From a virus, in the IMG/VR virus record IMGVR_UViG_3300046810_000022, positions 1-40,208 of that record: 40,208 bases of DNA; one strand, written 5' to 3'. This document shows, one piece after another, positions 38,956 to 40,208 of this stretch. How positions within the stretch are numbered: position 1 is the first letter of the stretch; each line of letters starts with the position of its first letter. The notes under the pieces are model-generated. The model was not told the origin of the DNA, ran no database searches, and was given only the letters and a program-made list of their open reading frames with translations. Both the position numbers and the translations under genes were made by a program.

Positions 38956-39007
38956 GGCGAAACCCCGAAAGGGGTCCGGCCAGGTGGTTCCTGGTCGCTG
39001 ATGAGCC
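38956..39007 (+). ncRNA. Hammerhead ribozyme 1 (type II, stem II open)
   Basis: Order: stem II 3' arm GGC (38956-38958), core GAAA (38959-38962), stem III CCCC-GAAA-GGGG, U38975 and C38976 (the GUC cleavage triplet), stem I CGGCCAGG with CCTGGTCG around TGGTT, core CTGATGA (38998-39004), stem II 5' arm GCC. All invariant core bases are present. Cleavage is expected after C38976. Both stems I and III are closed by loops and II is open, so this is the type II permutation. Lies between the stop at 38926 and the start at 39034. Confidence 0.88.
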
Positions 39008-39033
39008 AGCCTGCTCGAATCGAGGGAGACATC

Positions 39034-39168
39034 ATGAGCATCCAGCTCCGCAAGGGTGAGTCCGTGAACCTGAACCAGCTCGCTCGCCAGACGCCCCAGG
39101 AGAGCGTCCTGAAGGGCCTGCTCCGCAACGACCTTCGTGCCCTGGCTGCCCGGTTCGGTGGCCGGTGA
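39034..39168 (+). CDS. Very small protein between two ribozymes
   Basis: 44 aa, beginning MSIQLRKGESVNLNQLARQT and ending LAARFGGR. The first 15 residues resemble the start of TerD-type proteins (LxKGxxVxL), but the rest does not continue that fold. GGGAG lies 6 bases before the ATG. The ATG inside the ribozyme core at 39001 is in frame and would add 11 residues. Bounded by hammerheads on both sides. Confidence 0.65.
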   Translation: MSIQLRKGESVNLNQLARQTPQESVLKGLLRNDLRALAARFGGR

Positions 39169-39183
39169 GAAGGACGAGCTGAA

Positions 39184-39235
39184 GGCGAAACCCCTTCGGG
39201 GGTCCGGCCGGCTGGTAGCCGACCGCTGATGAGCC
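39184..39235 (+). ncRNA. Hammerhead ribozyme 2 (type II)
   Basis: GGC (39184-39186), GAAA, stem III CCCC-TTCG-GGGG, GUC ending at C39204 (cleavage), stem I CGGCCGGCT with AGCCGACCG around GGT (one C.A mismatch), CTGATGA (39226-39232), GCC. Compared with copy 1, several stem I pairs change on both sides (A-U to G-C, G-C to C-G) and the stem III loop changes from GAAA to TTCG. It begins 15 bases after the preceding stop. Confidence 0.87.
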
Positions 39236-39261
39236 AGCCTGCTCAATTCCAAGGAGTCACT

Positions 39262-39639
39262 GTGACGACATACGTGCACCCTGCTTCATGGCACGAGTAC
39301 ACCGCCGCCCTTGACTGGGCGAGGACGGGCAACCAGCGCATCGCCGATGCGACCAGTGAGCCCAAGGAGATGCCTCGCGGTGCGAGGTACTACCTGACCA
39401 ACGACTTCCAGTCCGGGTTCGGAGTGGCCAGCGACGGCACGCTGATCGGTCTGTTCTCGACGGTCAAGGGTCGCGGTGAAGACCTGGTCTGGGACGCGGT
39501 GACGCACAAGGGTGCGAGCAAGCTGGACTGCTTCGACGGGTTCCTGCCCGCCTACTACAAGCAGTTCGGGTTCGTCGAGACGGAGCGGGTCGCGAACTGG
39601 ACGGCGGGTGAGCCGGACGTGGTCTTCATGGCGCTGTGA
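39262..39639 (+). CDS. GNAT-like acetyltransferase
   Basis: 125 aa. The segment YYLTNDFQSGFGVASDGTLI, then LFSTVKGRGEDLVWDAVTHK and a final YKQFGFVETERVANWTAGEP resemble the strands and the C-terminal Y..GF.E motif of GNAT enzymes of phage origin. The acetyl-CoA loop is not canonical, so activity is uncertain. GTG 39262 has AAGGAG 5 bases upstream; ATG 39229 in the ribozyme core is also in frame (11 residues longer). Follows ribozyme 2. Confidence 0.7.
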   Translation: MTTYVHPASWHEYTAALDWARTGNQRIADATSEPKEMPRGARYYLTNDFQSGFGVASDGTLIGLFSTVKGRGEDLVWDAVTHKGASKLDCFDGFLPAYYKQFGFVETERVANWTAGEPDVVFMAL

Positions 39640-39668
39640 GTGTGCAACCTGCGCCAGTGTGATACTGT
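39640..39668 (+). promoter_or_regulatory. Rightward promoter with operator-like motif
   Basis: GTGTGATACTGT (39657-39668) with TACTGT as -10, preceded at 39640-39655 by GTGTGCAACCTGCGCC, a copy of the dispersed motif. The -35 is poor (GTGTGC at 17 bases), so it may need an activator or the phage sigma. No ribozyme separates the flanking genes here. Confidence 0.5.
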
Positions 39669-39692
39669 CACAACATCGAAAGGGGAGAGCGA

Positions 39693-39887
39693 GTGAGCAA
39701 GATCCAGGAACTGCTTCGGGCGGCAGCCGGGGGAGCGGTCATCGAGTGCAAGGTGCGGCCCGCGGAAGGGACGCGGGTGGTGTTCAGCCCCCGTGAGGAT
39801 CTGGGGCGAGACCCGCTGCCCTGGCTCCTGGAAGGCGAGCAGCACGACTGGGCCCGCTACCGGAGTCGGGAGGTGGGGGCGCGGTGA
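39693..39887 (+). CDS. Unknown small protein
   Basis: 64 aa, beginning MSKIQELLRAAAGGAVIECK. A helix, then short strands and a charged C-terminus (HDWARYRSREVGAR). GTG 39693 is preceded by GGGGAG at 9 bases. It has its own promoter at 39640-39668 and is followed one base after the stop by ribozyme 3. Not recognised. Confidence 0.65.
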   Translation: MSKIQELLRAAAGGAVIECKVRPAEGTRVVFSPREDLGRDPLPWLLEGEQHDWARYRSREVGAR

Positions 39888-39888
39888 A

Positions 39889-39942
39889 GGCGAAACACCC
39901 GTGAGGGTGTCTGGCCGGGTGGTTCCCGGTCACTGATGAGCC
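39889..39942 (+). ncRNA. Hammerhead ribozyme 3 (type II)
   Basis: GGC (39889-39891), GAAA, stem III CACCC-GTGA-GGGTG, GUC ending at C39911 (cleavage), stem I TGGCCGGG with CCCGGTCA around TGGTT, CTGATGA (39933-39939), GCC. The end pair of stem I changes from C-G to U-A and stem III gains a pair, both compensated. Confidence 0.9.
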
Positions 39943-39961
39943 AACCCAAGAGGAGCACGAC

Positions 39962-40093
39962 ATGGACGGATACAGCATCACCCCGGAGTACAGCGTCGAG
40001 GAGCTGGCCGAGTTGCTGGCCGAGCTGGAGTACGTCGAGCGGAGAAGGGTCCTGGAGCTGGCCGACAAGGTCGCGGCATCCCACTACGAGTAG
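39962..40093 (+). CDS. Very small acidic protein between two ribozymes
   Basis: 43 aa, beginning MDGYSITPEYSVEELAELLA and continuing as one amphipathic helix to ADKVAASHYE. AGGAG lies 7 bases before the ATG. It is flanked by ribozymes 3 and 4. Function unknown. Confidence 0.65.
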   Translation: MDGYSITPEYSVEELAELLAELEYVERRRVLELADKVAASHYE

Positions 40094-40096
40094 CAA

Positions 40097-40148
40097 GGCG
40101 AAACGCCCTCGGGCGTCTGGCCGGGTGGTACCCGGTCACTGATGAGCC
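40097..40148 (+). ncRNA. Hammerhead ribozyme 4 (type II)
   Basis: GGC (40097-40099), GAAA, stem III CGCC-CTCG-GGCG, GUC ending at C40117 (cleavage), stem I TGGCCGGG with CCCGGTCA around TGGTA, CTGATGA (40139-40145), GCC. It begins 3 bases after the preceding stop. Stem III differs from the other copies in sequence but keeps pairing. Confidence 0.9.
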
Positions 40149-40193
40149 AACCAAGCACGGCATCCACCAGTTACCGAGGCTGAAAGGCCCCAC

Positions 40194-40208
40194 ATGCAGA
40201 TCACCATG
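40194..40208 (+). CDS. Possible start of the next small gene (cut by window edge)
   Basis: ATG CAG ATC ACC ATG at the end of the window, after ribozyme 4 and a weak GAAAGG, by analogy with the earlier units. Only 5 codons are visible. Confidence 0.35.

Noticed and set aside
38956-39007. Riboswitch or terminator reading of the repeated leader
   Set aside because: The exact CTGATGA, GAAA and GUC set in the correct order is explained by a hammerhead. There is no T run.
38956-40148. CRISPR-like or simple repeats
   Set aside because: The four copies are 52-54 bases, spaced unevenly by genes, and fold as hammerheads with compensatory changes. There is no constant repeat-spacer pattern.
1-40208. 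tRNA genes and integrase
   Set aside because: I looked for cloverleaf ends, TTCGA-type loops in gene-free regions, and tyrosine or serine recombinase motifs. None was found in the window.
40194-40208. Circular junction joining the right-end gene to the gene ending at 137
   Set aside because: The frames do not match: the ATG at 40194 would reach a stop within 13 codons of the left edge, and the frame ending at 137 has no start at the right edge.

Overview
The window looks like most of the genome of a temperate, tailed (siphovirus-type) phage or prophage of Streptomyces or a close relative. The evidence is the uniformly GC-rich coding with many GTG and TTG starts, a complete head-tail-lysis gene set, and actinophage-type proteins. 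No integrase, tRNA gene or clear attachment site is visible, so I cannot tell an integrated prophage from a phage contig. Family names are recognised from sequence; no database search was run.

Layout. (1) 1-2030, + strand: the end of an unidentified gene, a large helix-turn-helix regulator and two small genes typical of Streptomyces chromosomes. This is either host flank or cargo. (2) 2071-13138, - strand, transcribed right to left: early genes. These are a membrane protein, a PD-(D/E)XK exonuclease, two possible recombination or ssDNA proteins, dCMP deaminase, a RecA/DnaB-fold ATPase, a small nuclease, a split primase (zinc and toprim genes), a phosphoesterase, a two-gene split sigma-like factor and a class II ribonucleotide reductase. 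(3) 13139-14400: control region with a strong leftward promoter, direct repeats, a small repressor-like gene and one isolated + strand gene between two terminators. (4) 14408-36909, - strand: late genes. Read in the direction of transcription these are HNH nuclease, membrane protein, thioredoxin-like protein, small and large terminase, portal, MuF-like protein, scaffold, major capsid, connectors, major tail protein, frameshifted tail chaperones, tape measure, tail tip and fibres, a membrane protein, endolysin and holin. (5) 36910-40208, + strand: hairpin-rich DNA, about 1 kb with no convincing gene and many tetraloop hairpins, then a row of very small genes.

Three things stand out. First, four type II (stem-II-open) hammerhead ribozymes lie at the gene junctions of the right-end + strand operon (38956-40148), each just after a stop codon and before the next start. 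They would cut the polycistronic RNA into capped-by-hairpin units. Second, a 13-15 bp motif (GTGCAAG followed by TTGCGC or TGTCGC) occurs about 20 times over the whole window. It reads TGTGCAAG in the direction of transcription inside and between genes, but lies inverted, as a TTGCAC -35 box, in several promoters. This is the logic of the L5 mycobacteriophage operator and stoperator system, with a different sequence. Third, adjacent genes encode sigma region 2-like and region 4-like proteins separately, alongside a conserved phage promoter type (TTG...N17...TACTGT).

Together the early genes would supply nucleotides and replicate the DNA. The repressor-like protein and dispersed sites would hold both arms silent in a lysogen, and the late operon would build, fill and release virions.
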